Of a stretch of DNA of 64,000 nucleotides, positions 53,848 to 63,656 are shown one piece after another. Both the position numbers and the translations under genes were made by a program. The notes under the pieces are model-generated. The model was not told where the DNA came from, ran no database searches, and saw only the letters and a program-made list of their open reading frames with translations. The stretch is from CBDVBZ01 sp965372355 (GTDB lineage Bacteria > Krumholzibacteriota > Krumholzibacteriia > WVZY01), in contig CBDVBZ010000003.1 in the NCBI GenBank assembly GCA_965372355.1, positions 1 to 64,000 of the forward strand, written 5' to 3'. How positions within the stretch are numbered: position 1 is the stretch's first letter; each line of letters starts with the position of its first letter.

Positions 53848-54821
53848 AAAACCGGGTGTTTCTTGGAATCGATATTGGGGGGACCAACACAAAGCTCGCG
53901 CTTGTCTCCGAGACCGGCCGGCCGGTCGCCCGCGACATGATCGAAACACGCGCCGCCGACGGTGCCGAGCGGTTGTTCGCCCGTATAGCCGAGATTCTCC
54001 CGTCGGTGACCGGTCCTCGCCGCTCGATCGCTGGTGTCGGTATCGGCTGCGCGGGGCTCGTGGATACCCGGACCGGGAGGCTGAGGTCGGCGCCGAACCT
54101 GCCGGAGTGGAGAAACACTCCCATTTTGAGAATCGGCAGGCAAGTCTTTGGGGTATACACCTATATAGACAACGATGCCAACGCCGCCGCGTACGGTGAG
54201 TACCAACGCGGGTGTGGCAAGCGGGCGCGTCTCTTCGTGTGCATCACGCTGGGCACCGGGGTTGGGGGTGGCATCGTCAGTCACGGCGAAGTTCTCAGAG
54301 GATCGAGGAACTACGCTGGAGAGATCGGTCATATGACGGTCAATGGCCGGGGTCCGCGCTGCCGTTGTGGCAATCGAGGGTGTCTGGAAGCGTATGTCGG
54401 CGCGTGGGCGCTGGTCAGGTCCGCGAGACGCATCCTGGGGCCAAAGCCCGGCGGGGGCCTGCGCGGATCGCGGGCATCCACACCCCTGACACCGGAGAGA
54501 ATCGCCGGCGCGGCGCGCAAGGGACACCGCGCGGCCCGGGAGGTTTTTGTCCGCGCCGCAGAGCACCTCGGTACGGCGATTGCGACACTGGTCAATGTTC
54601 TCAACCCGGATGTGGTTGGGCTGGCTGGTGGTGTGGCCACCGAGTTCGACCTCATGGAGGATCGCGTGCGCGCCGTGGTCGCCGATCGGGCCTTCCCCGA
54701 GTCGGTGGAAGCGGTGAAGATCGTTCGCGGCGTGCTCGGGCTCGACGCCGCCGCGATTGGTGTGGCTCTGATGGCCAGGGATGCGGTGCGCTCATCGAAT
54801 AGACGGAGAGAGAAGGCTTAA
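53844..54821 (+). CDS. glk: ROK-family kinase, probable glucokinase
   Basis: 325 residues: GIDIGGTNTKLALV (phosphate loop), GIGCAGLVDTRTG, DNDANAAAYGEYQRG, CITLGTGVGGGIVSHG, GEIGHMTVNG, and the zinc motif CRCGNRGCLEAYVG. ROK kinases are ATP-dependent sugar kinases; glucose is the most likely substrate. Translation probably couples to folC (ATGA). Confidence 0.92.
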   Translation: MKNRVFLGIDIGGTNTKLALVSETGRPVARDMIETRAADGAERLFARIAEILPSVTGPRRSIAGVGIGCAGLVDTRTGRLRSAPNLPEWRNTPILRIGRQVFGVYTYIDNDANAAAYGEYQRGCGKRARLFVCITLGTGVGGGIVSHGEVLRGSRNYAGEIGHMTVNGRGPRCRCGNRGCLEAYVGAWALVRSARRILGPKPGGGLRGSRASTPLTPERIAGAARKGHRAAREVFVRAAEHLGTAIATLVNVLNPDVVGLAGGVATEFDLMEDRVRAVVADRAFPESVEAVKIVRGVLGLDAAAIGVALMARDAVRSSNRRREKA

Positions 54822-54822
54822 G

Positions 54823-57800
54823 TTGGGTCTCCGGAGACATGTTGCAGTAGTGCTGATCATGGCGATCTGGCTCCCCATGACCGCCTGGTCTCAACAGGAC
54901 CCAATACGCAATAGGCCCGCCGCGCAGGACAGCTCCTATCACATCAACACCGGTACGAGCTCGCTCAAGGAGATCGACGGCGAGCGCGTCATCGAGCTCA
55001 GGGACGGCGTCCGAATCCGGCAGGGCGACCTAACGATCACGAGCGATGAAGGACGACGGTATATGACCCGTCAACTGGCGCTGCTCATCGGTAACGTCAC
55101 GATCGACCAGCACGAACTCCATATGGAGGGAGATGAGGGCGAGTACTGGAGTTTGAAAGACGAGGCCGTGCTGATTGGCAATGTAAAGATCATCGATCGA
55201 GGCTGGGAGATCGAGTGCGATCGGGCCGAGTTCAACCGCACGACCAACCACGCGTGGCTCATCGGCAACGTTGTTGCCGCCGATTCGGCGAGCACTCTTT
55301 TGGCGGACAGCGTGTTCTACGACCAGGTGACGCAGGAGGTCGAGGCGTTCGGGAATGTCATCATATCCAACCCGGCGGAACGCATTGTGGTGACGGGCAA
55401 GCACGGGATTTTCCATAGGGGCCTCAACGAAGCCATCCTTGATAACAATCCGCGTATGATCATCGATTCGGACAGCGAGCAACCTGCCCTGATCGATGCT
55501 GATACGATGCGGTTCTACCCGGAAGAAAACAGAGCGGTCGCATCGGGTCGAGTGAAGATCGTCAAGGGCGAAATGGTCACGCAATGCGATTCGGCCGTCG
55601 TTATCGACAGCGAAAAACGGGCGGAGTTGTACGGCAACCCTATGGCTCGCCAGAACAATGTGTCGATGGCCGCGGACAAGATGCTTCTCTTCTACACTGA
55701 GGAGGAGGTGAACAGGATCGGTCTGCGAGGCAGTGCGATCATCCAGGACACGCCTTCGGACACCCTGATCGTTGATCGCGACAGCTGGGTCCAGGGGGAT
55801 TCGATGGATCTCTATCTGCGGGACAACCGTGTGGACTCGATTGCGGTGGGGGGAAACGCAACGAGCGAGTACTACCCCTGGAGCGTCGATCGTGTGGAAG
55901 CGAATTTCGTACGCGGCGATGAGATGTTCTTCGTGTTCGAGAACGATTCGTTATCCAGTGTCAAAATAAGAGGCAAAGCCGACGGGGTGTACCGGTACGT
56001 GGACCTCGCGCCAAACCAGACCGGGGACTCACTTCGTTCGGAGGTGGACACGTCACTCGTGTACGTGCCGTTTAGCACAAATGCGGAGAAGATCGTCTAC
56101 TCGGCGGACTCGATCCAGTACTTCGCCCAATCACGTGATATGGTGCTCAACGGCACTGGAAAGATCATCTACGGCGATCGGACGCTGTTGGCCAAGAACA
56201 TCAAATACAACTCCAACCTGCAGCTGATCGATGCCACCGGGGCGCCGGTGCTCATCGAGGGCAGCGAGAAGCTTCGCGGCTCCCAGATGGGCTACGATCT
56301 CGACAGCGGTGTCGGGCTCGTCAAAGAGGGCGCCACGAAGTTCATACAGGGGTACTACAAGGGAGAGGATATCGCCAAGGTCGGTGACAACATCCTCAAG
56401 GTGTGGCGCTCGCAATACACGACGTGCGATCTCAAGGTGCCCCACTATCATTTCACATCCAACCAGATGAAGGTCTACCTCGATGACAAGGTTGTAACCG
56501 GTCCGATCGTGCTGTACATCGGGGATACCCCGCTTATGGCGCTTCCGTTCTTTGCCCAGAATATCCGTCAGGGCAGACGGTCGGGTATCCTGAGACCGGA
56601 CTTTCAGTTTGGAATCACCGGAGGGGGAGACCGGTTTATTCGTAACATCGGCTATTACTGGGCCACGAATCAGTATACGGATTTCACAGTCGTCGGTGAT
56701 TTTAACGAGGGCACGCGTGCGCAGTTCAGATTGGACAACCAGTACAGGCTCCGTTACAGCTTCGATGGAGGGTTCAACTATAGATGGTTGCGCAGACTGG
56801 ACAACAATACAAACGAGTGGACAATCAAAGCCAGACACAACCAGGCGTTTCAGAGCGGATACAAGCTCAACGCGAACCTGAGTTTTGTAAGCAGTGACCG
56901 GGCACCTCAGGAAGTCAACAACATCGACCAGGTCCAGGATGTCATCGACCGGAGCATCCGGTCGACAGCCAGGGTCAGCAAGAGCTGGGAGGGAATCGTC
57001 GGGTTTTCGGCATCAATGGATCGCCAACAGTACCTCAACGTCACCCAACCGGGCGGTGTGAAGCTGAACATGACGCTCCCGGATCTCCGTCTCTCGATAC
57101 CTTCGCGGACGCTCTACTTTGGAAAGAAGACGACACGGGGTGACAGGGGGTTTTGGGAATCGATGCTCGATAACATTCGTTTCTCGCCGGGTTTGAGTGC
57201 GAGGCGCACGGTGAACGAACGTATCATCAGTGAGGCTGGTGCCATCATCGATCCGGAGGACCCGCCCACCGTCAAAACGGACGTTTTCGTAAGCAATCAG
57301 AGCCTGAGTTTCTCGGCCCCGACGAAGCTGGGATTCATCAACGTATCCCCGACGCTTTCGGCTTCCAACTCCTATACAAGGACCAGGATGGAGGGGGATG
57401 CGTTTCTCGACACGCTGCTTGTCCCCGGGGACACGACCGTTGTCAATGCGGTCGGCACGCTGACAAGCGAGAATGATTTTAACTGGAACATCGGAGCGGC
57501 GGCGAGTTCCAATTTCTATGGGACGTTCTATCCTACCATCGGTATTCTGACCGGTATCCGTCACCGCGTACAACCCACGGCAAGTTACAGTTTTCGGCCC
57601 GCGCGGGGCGACAGGCCTCGCAGCCAGAGCGTAAGCGTCGGGCTGACAAACTCGTTCGATTTCAAGGTCAAGGATGAGGATACGGATGAGGAGCGCAAGC
57701 TCAGCAACGTGCTCTTGTGGTCGCTCCGCTCGGCGTACAACCCCGATGCGCCGAGCAAACGAAACTGGAGCACGATCGGCAGTAATCTCAACACTCAAGT

Positions 57801-58389
57801 TTACGGTGTGAGCTTCTCGCTGAACAACAGCATCGATCCGTACGAGTGGGAAGTCACCTCCACCCGGATGACGTCGAACTTCACGTTCAGAGGGACGCAC
57901 GGCCTCGGGCTCGCCGGGGGAGGTCCGAAGACCTCGGATCTCAACCCATTGGCCGCGGATACAACGGGTGTCGATGAGGATACGCCCCTGGGCGATGCGC
58001 GCGACACCGGTACGCGTCCCAAGGATGAGAGAGACCCCAACCAGCAAGGGCTCAATTGGAGTATCCGCGCGGCGCTCAGTTTCTCGAAGCTCAAGGGGTT
58101 CGATCCCGCTTCGACACTCAACCTGGGGGCTTCGATCAACCTCACACGCAATTGGCTGATCACCTACAACACCAGCTACAATGTCGAAACGCGCGAAATC
58201 CAGGGACAGAACTACACACTGGCCCGAGACCTCCACTGTTGGGAGATGTCGATATCGCGACAGCAACTCGGTGATCGGTGGGAGTACTACTTCAGGATCT
58301 CGCTGAAGGCACATCGCGACCTCTACGCCGAACAGGGCCCACGCGGTCTTGCCGGCGGCGGCGGCATACCCGGTCAATTCAACTATTAG
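54823..58389 (+). CDS. lptD: LptD/OstA-like outer-membrane LPS-assembly protein, unusually large
   Basis: 1188 residues. TTG at 54823 (GAGAAGG 7 bases upstream, 1 base after glk stop) gives the signal peptide GLRRHVAVVLIMAIWLPMTA with AWS at the cut. The first ~500 residues are a long series of OstA/LptA-type beta-jellyroll repeats with a regular spacing of about 35 residues (ALLIGNVTIDQHEL, AVLIGNVKIIDRGWEIECD, HAWLIGNVVAADSAST, AVASGRVKIVKGEMVTQCD). After QSRDMVLNGTGKIIYGDR, the barrel part has YTTCDLKVPHYHFTSNQMKV, FFAQNIRQGRRSGIL, and RDLHCWEMSISRQQL. E. coli LptD is about 780 residues. No LptE is next to it. Confidence 0.9.
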   Translation: MGLRRHVAVVLIMAIWLPMTAWSQQDPIRNRPAAQDSSYHINTGTSSLKEIDGERVIELRDGVRIRQGDLTITSDEGRRYMTRQLALLIGNVTIDQHELHMEGDEGEYWSLKDEAVLIGNVKIIDRGWEIECDRAEFNRTTNHAWLIGNVVAADSASTLLADSVFYDQVTQEVEAFGNVIISNPAERIVVTGKHGIFHRGLNEAILDNNPRMIIDSDSEQPALIDADTMRFYPEENRAVASGRVKIVKGEMVTQCDSAVVIDSEKRAELYGNPMARQNNVSMAADKMLLFYTEEEVNRIGLRGSAIIQDTPSDTLIVDRDSWVQGDSMDLYLRDNRVDSIAVGGNATSEYYPWSVDRVEANFVRGDEMFFVFENDSLSSVKIRGKADGVYRYVDLAPNQTGDSLRSEVDTSLVYVPFSTNAEKIVYSADSIQYFAQSRDMVLNGTGKIIYGDRTLLAKNIKYNSNLQLIDATGAPVLIEGSEKLRGSQMGYDLDSGVGLVKEGATKFIQGYYKGEDIAKVGDNILKVWRSQYTTCDLKVPHYHFTSNQMKVYLDDKVVTGPIVLYIGDTPLMALPFFAQNIRQGRRSGILRPDFQFGITGGGDRFIRNIGYYWATNQYTDFTVVGDFNEGTRAQFRLDNQYRLRYSFDGGFNYRWLRRLDNNTNEWTIKARHNQAFQSGYKLNANLSFVSSDRAPQEVNNIDQVQDVIDRSIRSTARVSKSWEGIVGFSASMDRQQYLNVTQPGGVKLNMTLPDLRLSIPSRTLYFGKKTTRGDRGFWESMLDNIRFSPGLSARRTVNERIISEAGAIIDPEDPPTVKTDVFVSNQSLSFSAPTKLGFINVSPTLSASNSYTRTRMEGDAFLDTLLVPGDTTVVNAVGTLTSENDFNWNIGAAASSNFYGTFYPTIGILTGIRHRVQPTASYSFRPARGDRPRSQSVSVGLTNSFDFKVKDEDTDEERKLSNVLLWSLRSAYNPDAPSKRNWSTIGSNLNTQVYGVSFSLNNSIDPYEWEVTSTRMTSNFTFRGTHGLGLAGGGPKTSDLNPLAADTTGVDEDTPLGDARDTGTRPKDERDPNQQGLNWSIRAALSFSKLKGFDPASTLNLGASINLTRNWLITYNTSYNVETREIQGQNYTLARDLHCWEMSISRQQLGDRWEYYFRISLKAHRDLYAEQGPRGLAGGGGIPGQFNY

Positions 58390-58543
58390 CATTCGCGGAC
58401 ATTCCCTTTCCTTAAGCCTCAATCGGCATGCTCAAATGATGACAAACACGGTTCTGTCGCATACGAATGCGGACTTCGAGTGACCAGAGTTTTTTGCACA
58501 TCGAGTAGTTCCCTTTCCCATGCGAGAAAGTGAAGAATAATCA

Positions 58544-58572
58544 TTGACAGGATTTTTTGGACTACCCTAAAG
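58544..58572 (+). promoter_or_regulatory. Promoter for the HU gene
   Basis: A perfect TTGACA (58544-58549), then TAAAGT (58568-58573, 18-base spacer) or CTAAAG (17). It is 30 bases before the GTG at 58603. Confidence 0.6.
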
Positions 58573-58602
58573 TGCCGATAACAACAGGAGAGGAGGTGTA
58601 AC

Positions 58603-58896
58603 GTGAACAAAACAGAACTCGTCGAAAAGGTTGCGGGAAAGACCGGGTTGACTCTGAAGGATTCGAAGATAGTGGTGGACGCCATTTTCAGCACCGTTCC
58701 GAAGGAAGGCATTATCGCGTCCGAGCTCAACGCTGGCCGGAAAGTCCAGATTACCGGTTTTGGGACCTTTCAGGTTCGTAAGAGAAAGAAGCGCGAGGGT
58801 AGAAACCCGCAGACCGGGGAGCCGATTCAGATCCCCGCATCTCGTTTCCCCGCGTTTTCGTCCGGGCGGTCGCTCAAAGAGCGCATCCGCAAATAG
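58603..58896 (+). CDS. HU-family DNA-binding protein
   Basis: 97 residues: NKTELVEKVAGKTGLTLKDS, GRKVQITGFGTFQVRKRKKR, and EGRNPQTGEPIQIPAS, which is the DNA-arm sequence. The GTG at 58603 has GGAGAGGAGGTG upstream, giving high translation. Nucleoid protein; a strong terminator follows. Confidence 0.95.
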   Translation: MNKTELVEKVAGKTGLTLKDSKIVVDAIFSTVPKEGIIASELNAGRKVQITGFGTFQVRKRKKREGRNPQTGEPIQIPASRFPAFSSGRSLKERIRK

Positions 58897-58926
58897 GGGA
58901 CACCAGGGGAGAACAGTTTTTTTGTG

Positions 58927-58957
58927 GCGGGGCCGAGTGGCCCCGCTATTTCTTTGT
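58927..58957 (+). terminator. Rho-independent terminator after HU
   Basis: GCGGGGCC-GAGT-GGCCCCGC: perfect 8-bp stem, tetraloop, then TATTTCTTTG. Confidence 0.8.
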
Positions 58958-59036
58958 TGGAGATCTGAATTAATTCATTATATTTGGGAAGGTTATGAGA
59001 AAAGCTCGCACCGTCGAGCTCGGGAAGGGACTCACC

Positions 59037-59819
59037 GTGAAGACTCGGATCCTCGTCATCTTGATCCTGTTTTTTGCCGGCTTGCCTGCAGGCACGTCCT
59101 GGGCCGAGAGCAGCTTTTTTATCCCCGGTGTTGATTTCTCGAAGCTGGTTCTCGAGGAGGGTGCCTGGTGTCGTTACCGGATCGCCGACGAGGCGCTCGG
59201 TTTGATCGACTCGAGCGAGATCTACGTCGGTATTCCATCGAGCGAGATGACACCGGAAGGGCACGCCTTCTGGGTGGAGATCGAGACGCGGCCGGTGGGG
59301 GCAGGGACGGCAGAAGCCCAGGTCCTGAAACTACTTGTCTTGGAACGAATAAGGAACTTTACCGTCGGGGATTCACTGGGCGACTACGTCGTCAGGTTGT
59401 ATAGTAAAAGTGGCGCACATCCGCCCCAGGAAGAGGACCCGAAGGAGTTCAGACGGTTCTCCCTGGTCATCCCCACGACGGATTCCTCATGGGTAGCCAC
59501 GCCGGACGTGCCGACCGCCACGGCGGGAGGAGATTTTACCTGCATCAGAAAAGAACGTGTCGTCGTAGACGACAAGGAGATCCCCACCGGCAACATCACG
59601 TTGATCAAGAAGGCACGGGACGACTTCAAGGTATGGTTCTGTGATGATATCCCGGTTTTCCGGCTTGCGAGGTGTGAAATCGTTCGGGTTCGAGAGACGG
59701 AAACGGTCCCCAAGATAAAGGGGATACCCGCATCGGGCCGGAAAGACTCGAGAACGACCGCAGAGCTTGTCGCCTTTGGCTACGATGCCAGACCGATTCT
59801 GCCCCTGGAAGGGCGATAA
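59037..59819 (+). CDS. Hypothetical secreted protein, 260 residues
   Basis: Starts at GTG 59037 (GGAAGGGA 6 bases upstream) giving the signal peptide KTRILVILILFFAGLPAGTS with AWA at the cut; an ATG at 58995 is in the same frame. The mature part has no motif I recognise; DDFKVWFCDDIPVFRLARCE and YDARPILPLEG suggest a beta-rich fold. It precedes the broken FlgD-tail gene by 16 bases and may be in the same transcript. Confidence 0.75.
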   Translation: MKTRILVILILFFAGLPAGTSWAESSFFIPGVDFSKLVLEEGAWCRYRIADEALGLIDSSEIYVGIPSSEMTPEGHAFWVEIETRPVGAGTAEAQVLKLLVLERIRNFTVGDSLGDYVVRLYSKSGAHPPQEEDPKEFRRFSLVIPTTDSSWVATPDVPTATAGGDFTCIRKERVVVDDKEIPTGNITLIKKARDDFKVWFCDDIPVFRLARCEIVRVRETETVPKIKGIPASGRKDSRTTAELVAFGYDARPILPLEGR

Positions 59820-59835
59820 CCAAGGAAGGTCCGTG

Positions 59836-60672
59836 ATGCGTCACCTATGGGGCTGTGTTACTGTTCTGCTCCTGGGGTGTGTTTTGCTTCCACAACCGGC
59901 CGCGTCGGCCGCGGGAGACCCGCCTGCCAAGGTAAATGCATACGCAATAGAGGATGGTCCCAAACAGAGGATATTCATTCGGTGCGGTTCCGTGACTGAA
60001 TCCGAGGTCATTGCGCTCAGAAAGAGGCTGACGGAATCGGGTGCCGAGAAGGTCAATCTCTTCTTCTCGTCCGTCATTGGGTGCGAGATACCGACCGCTC
60101 TCGATCCCGGGGAGTTGATCGGTGATGATCGCTTTTCGTTTATAGAGGAGTCCCGCGTCGACGTGGCGAAGTCAGCTACCGACGAGATCGCGCGGGTCAA
60201 ACAGTATTATGAGATGGCGAACAAAGTGGCCAACGGTGGACCGTCACTGATCCCGTCGGCCGATTTCCACGATCGCGTCGTTTACAACTCCCCCGAGATC
60301 ATCGAGAAATCAAGGTGGCGTCCGGTCGAGGGCGCGCCGGGGCAGTTCGCCGCAGGGCGGGGTGTCAGTGAGAACTCCGAGTTCATGATTGGCGACGTCC
60401 TGGTTCAACTCGTATTCCCCGAGAGCGAAGGTGTGACGCAGACCGAGAACTGGACGAACCGGGAGCTGATTGACGCGAGCCAGGGCTCCGTCGTCGGCTC
60501 GCTCGCCTATCAGCAGACGTATGGCTATGTACCGATCAGCTTTGTGTTCACGAAGGTAGAACGGGCCGAGATCTCCTTCGAGCCGATTCATCACAACCTC
60601 AACAATGACGCCACGACCTGGATACCCAACGTCATGACGAACATGGGTTACGGTGGGCCAAAGGATGCCTAG
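59836..60672 (+). pseudogene. Secreted protein with FlgD-like tail, broken 5' part
   Basis: ATG at 59836 (AAGGAAGGT upstream) encodes a signal peptide (MRHLWGCVTVLLLGCVLLPQ, PAASA at the cut) and about 250 further residues, ending in DA then TAG at 60670-60672. The same frame stays open beyond the TAG and reads VAVHNYNEEGRRRFGTDWVF, a natural continuation. The next ORF, in another frame from about 60782, carries the C-terminal half. So one gene of about 730 codons seems interrupted by a nonsense codon and a frame change. Sequencing or assembly error is the alternative. Confidence 0.75.
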
Positions 60673-62032
60673 GTGGCGGTCCACAACTACAATGAGGAAG
60701 GCCGCAGGCGTTTCGGTACCGATTGGGTTTTTACGGTCTTTATCGCAAACAGTCGCAACGAGCCCGGTCATATCTTCTCGGGCAGCACCGGCGCCGTCGG
60801 ATTGTCAGTCCAGCTCGGGATACCTGAACTACCTGAACCGGAACAAACAGACGCGTATGATGGATGGAACCATCGTCGGCTGTCCGGACTATGTTGATTG
60901 CCTGATGTGGAACGCGCGGGCGTCCGAAGAGTCCGGACGACCGATATGCAAATGGACCGCAGGACAGATCGGTACCATCGACGGCAACGGCAACGGTATA
61001 CCGAACGTGTTCGACAGGGGGCCGACCGTCGTGTTCGAGGGAGATACCGAGGTATACGTCAGGGATCCAAGTATCACGCTGAGGATGACGGCCAAATCGT
61101 TGGCGGTGCAAAACCGCAACCCGAGGCACGACGCCGCAAAGGACTACGCCGCACCGCTCAAGGATGCGGTTTTGAGTATCGATGGGATCGGGGAGATCCG
61201 CCTCGATCCGGATGACGGACGGTGGAACGAGGCCGAGGAGGAGTTGACGTTCGCGCTCCACGGCCTCTCTGGAGGATTGACACGTGTCCAGGTCCGCGCG
61301 CGCAACGCGTTCGGCGCGGGATCGGGCACGATAGAGAAGAGAATCTACTTTCTCGGACTCAAGTTCGCGTTGTTCAACTTCCGCATGGAGAGGGACTTCA
61401 TCGAGACGAGATGGAAGACTGTTGGCGAGACGTTTGATGCGAAAATCGATTTGTACCGCATCACAAACGTATTCGGCACCCCCGACACGACGTTGGTAGA
61501 GGCCAATGTTCCAGCGGAAAATCCCGGAGAACTCTTTCAGAACTACTCGGTCGTGGATAGCGATATCACACCGGGACACGAGTATCACTACTTTGTGGTG
61601 GGAAGTTTCGAATGGAGCGGTCCCGACACAACCGAGACGATCTCCACGCAATATGGCACGTTCGATATCCGAGCGATGTTGCCCCTGAGCGGCGGGCAGC
61701 ATGTATCCAATGTCGCGCCGAATCCTTTTCGCGAGACGACAACGATATCGATTGATGTGCCGCAGACGTTTGTCGACACTGAAGTGGGTGACCTGCCCGG
61801 TGCCGGGTTCGGGATTCCCAGGGAGGTGCCGACCGAAGTGGCGATCACGGTCTATGATGTCAAGGGCCGCCTCGTAAAGGATATATACACCGGTAGCCTG
61901 TTCTCGCGTGTCGTATCGTTTACGTGGGATGGAACCAACGCGAACAACCAACGTGTACCGTCTGGTGTATACTTCATCAGAGCCTCAGCGGGCCCTGTGC
62001 AGGAAGTCAGGAAGGTTGCCGTCGTTCGCTGA
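60653..62032 (+). pseudogene. Secreted protein with FlgD-like tail, 3' part (frame-shifted)
   Basis: Open frame of 459 codons from GTG 60653. Real homology appears to begin at about 60782 (AAPAPSDCQSSSGYLNYLNR), with GTIVGCPDYVDCLMWNAR, CKWTAGQIGTIDGNG, and PTVVFEGDTEVYV. The C-terminal end has the tail seen on exported proteins of FCB bacteria: NVAPNPFRETTTISIDVP, VAITVYDVKGRLVKDIYTG, FTWDGTNANNQRVPSGVYFI, and VRKVAVVR. The N-terminal coding in this frame before 60782 is antilogous to the other frame (HNYNEEG), so the start is false. The missing residues at the junction may include the catalytic part of a secreted enzyme. Confidence 0.7.
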
Positions 62033-62075
62033 CAACCGGTCTCCGAATTTCTGTCTGCTGATATATCGCCCTGTA

Positions 62076-62105
62076 TTGACATAAGTTACAGTGCCGTGCT
62101 ATAAC
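62076..62105 (+). promoter_or_regulatory. Promoter for cystathionine beta-synthase
   Basis: Perfect TTGACA (62076-62081), 18-base spacer, TGC-TATAAC (-10 at 62100-62105). It is 67 bases before the ATG at 62173. Confidence 0.65.
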
Positions 62106-62154
62106 TCCGGAGGAGTTTGCGAGGATGTAGCGCTGCCCGGGGGGTTGGTGTATA

Positions 62155-62168
62155 CCATCTGGAGATGG
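62155..62168 (+). promoter_or_regulatory. Dyad overlapping the CBS ribosome binding site
   Basis: CCATCT-GG-AGATGG is a perfect 6-bp inverted repeat that includes the GGAG ribosome site (62161-62164). It could be an operator or a translational control element; this is only suggestive. Confidence 0.35.
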
Positions 62169-62172
62169 AACC

Positions 62173-63585
62173 ATGTCACTTGATTTGTCCAAAGTAATGT
62201 ACGCAAAGACTGTGCTCGATACGATCGGCGGCACGCCATTGGTGAAGCTGAACAACGTGACGAGAGATGTGAAGGCCACTGTCCTGGCAAAGATCGAGTC
62301 CTTCAACCCGGGAGGAAGTGTCAAGGACCGAATCGGATCTCACATCATCGCGGACGCCGAGAAGAAAGGGGACCTCAAACCAGGTGGCACTATTGTTGAG
62401 TCGACATCGGGCAACACTGGAGTGGGTTTGGCACTGGTTGCCGCGATCAAGGGTTATAAAGCTGTCTTCACCATGCCGGACAAGATGAGCCAGGAGAAGA
62501 TCCAGTTGCTCAGGTCGTACGGCGCGAAGGTGATCACTTGTCCGACCGCTGTTCCCCCGGAATCCGACGAGAGCTATTACACTGTGGCCAAACGGATCGT
62601 CGCGGAAACACCCAACTCCATCCTCGCGGATCAGTACTACAATCCGCTGAATCCGAGGGCGCACTACCTGACAACCGGCCCCGAGATCTGGGAGGCTACT
62701 GGAGGCCAGATCGGATATTTTGTCTGCGGTATCGGTACCGGAGGTACGATCAGTGGGGTCGGCCGCTTCCTCAAGGAAAAGAACCCGCAGGTCAAGATCA
62801 TCGGCGCCGATCCCGAAGGGAGCATTCTCCGGGAGTATTTCTATACCAAAGAGCTGGGGGAGGCCCGCCCGTACCTCGTCGAGGGTATCGGCGAGGATAT
62901 AGTGCCCGGGACCTTCGAGCTCGAGTATATCGACGACATCTTCACCGTGAGTGATCAGGAGTCGTTCAGTATGGCGAGGCGTTTGTCCCGGGAAGAGGGA
63001 CTGATGGTAGGTGGGTCTTGCGGTACCGCCGCGCACGTCGCGCTCGAGCTCGCCCGGGATCTGGACAAGGATGCCCTGGTCGTGGTGCTTCTCCCCGACA
63101 GAGGTGAGAGATACCTCAGCAAGTTTCATTCTGACGAGTGGATGCAAAAACACCACATGCTCGACGCGGAGTATTTGACGGTTGGTAACCTGCTGCGAGA
63201 GAAGGCGGGCAAAATGCCGGTTGTCGCGTATGTGAATGTCGACGACAGCATCCAGACGGCCGTCGAGCTCATGAAGAAGTACAATGTGACGCAGGTGCCG
63301 GTGAAAAAGGGAGACGAGTGGGTGGGCAAGCTCACCGAATGGTATTTGCTCGATCAACTACTGGAGCGGAAGGTGTCGGCCGACGAACTGGTGGGCAACG
63401 CGATGGACAAACCGTTCCCCGTACTCGGACCGGATGCAAGCTACTCGGAGGCGCTCAAGCTGTTTTCCGAGCGCAACATGGCGATCCTGGTCGTGGATGG
63501 CAAAGAGACGGTTGGCATCGTCACCAAATCCGATCTCGTGGAGACCATACTCCACGCTCTCGGCCGGACCGACGAACGCTCCTAG
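62173..63585 (+). CDS. Cystathionine beta-synthase with CBS domains
   Basis: 470 residues. The PLP part (1-330): IGGTPLVKLNNV, the Schiff-base Lys51 in NPGGSVKDRIG, ESTSGNTGVGLALVA, GIGTGGTISGVGRFLKE, and GLMVGGSCGTAAHVA. The C-terminal Bateman pair is VAYVNVDDSIQTAVELMKKY and GPDASYSEALKLFSERNMAI. Converts homocysteine plus serine (or a related pair) to cystathionine; also consistent with a cysteine-synthase-type activity. Upstream of a PLP gamma-synthase/lyase, so the pair makes the transsulfuration route. Confidence 0.93.
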   Translation: MSLDLSKVMYAKTVLDTIGGTPLVKLNNVTRDVKATVLAKIESFNPGGSVKDRIGSHIIADAEKKGDLKPGGTIVESTSGNTGVGLALVAAIKGYKAVFTMPDKMSQEKIQLLRSYGAKVITCPTAVPPESDESYYTVAKRIVAETPNSILADQYYNPLNPRAHYLTTGPEIWEATGGQIGYFVCGIGTGGTISGVGRFLKEKNPQVKIIGADPEGSILREYFYTKELGEARPYLVEGIGEDIVPGTFELEYIDDIFTVSDQESFSMARRLSREEGLMVGGSCGTAAHVALELARDLDKDALVVVLLPDRGERYLSKFHSDEWMQKHHMLDAEYLTVGNLLREKAGKMPVVAYVNVDDSIQTAVELMKKYNVTQVPVKKGDEWVGKLTEWYLLDQLLERKVSADELVGNAMDKPFPVLGPDASYSEALKLFSERNMAILVVDGKETVGIVTKSDLVETILHALGRTDERS

Positions 63586-63656
63586 ATATGCTCGCAACTT
63601 GTTTATTAACAATGTAATTTATCGTATTGTCTTCGGCTTTCACGCGGAGGTTCGTC

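Noticed and set aside
57013..58422. Long minus-strand frame across lptD
   Set aside because: Antisense to the OstA-like protein; no recognisable protein features.
60670..60672. TAG read through as an amber-coded amino acid
   Set aside because: Other genes in the window, for example lptD and the DA1-like gene, end with TAG, and the second defect (frame change near 60780) shows the gene is damaged rather than recoded.
62106..62172. SAM or cysteine riboswitch before the CBS gene
   Set aside because: The leader is too short and lacks the conserved helices and kink-turn elements of S-box type motifs.
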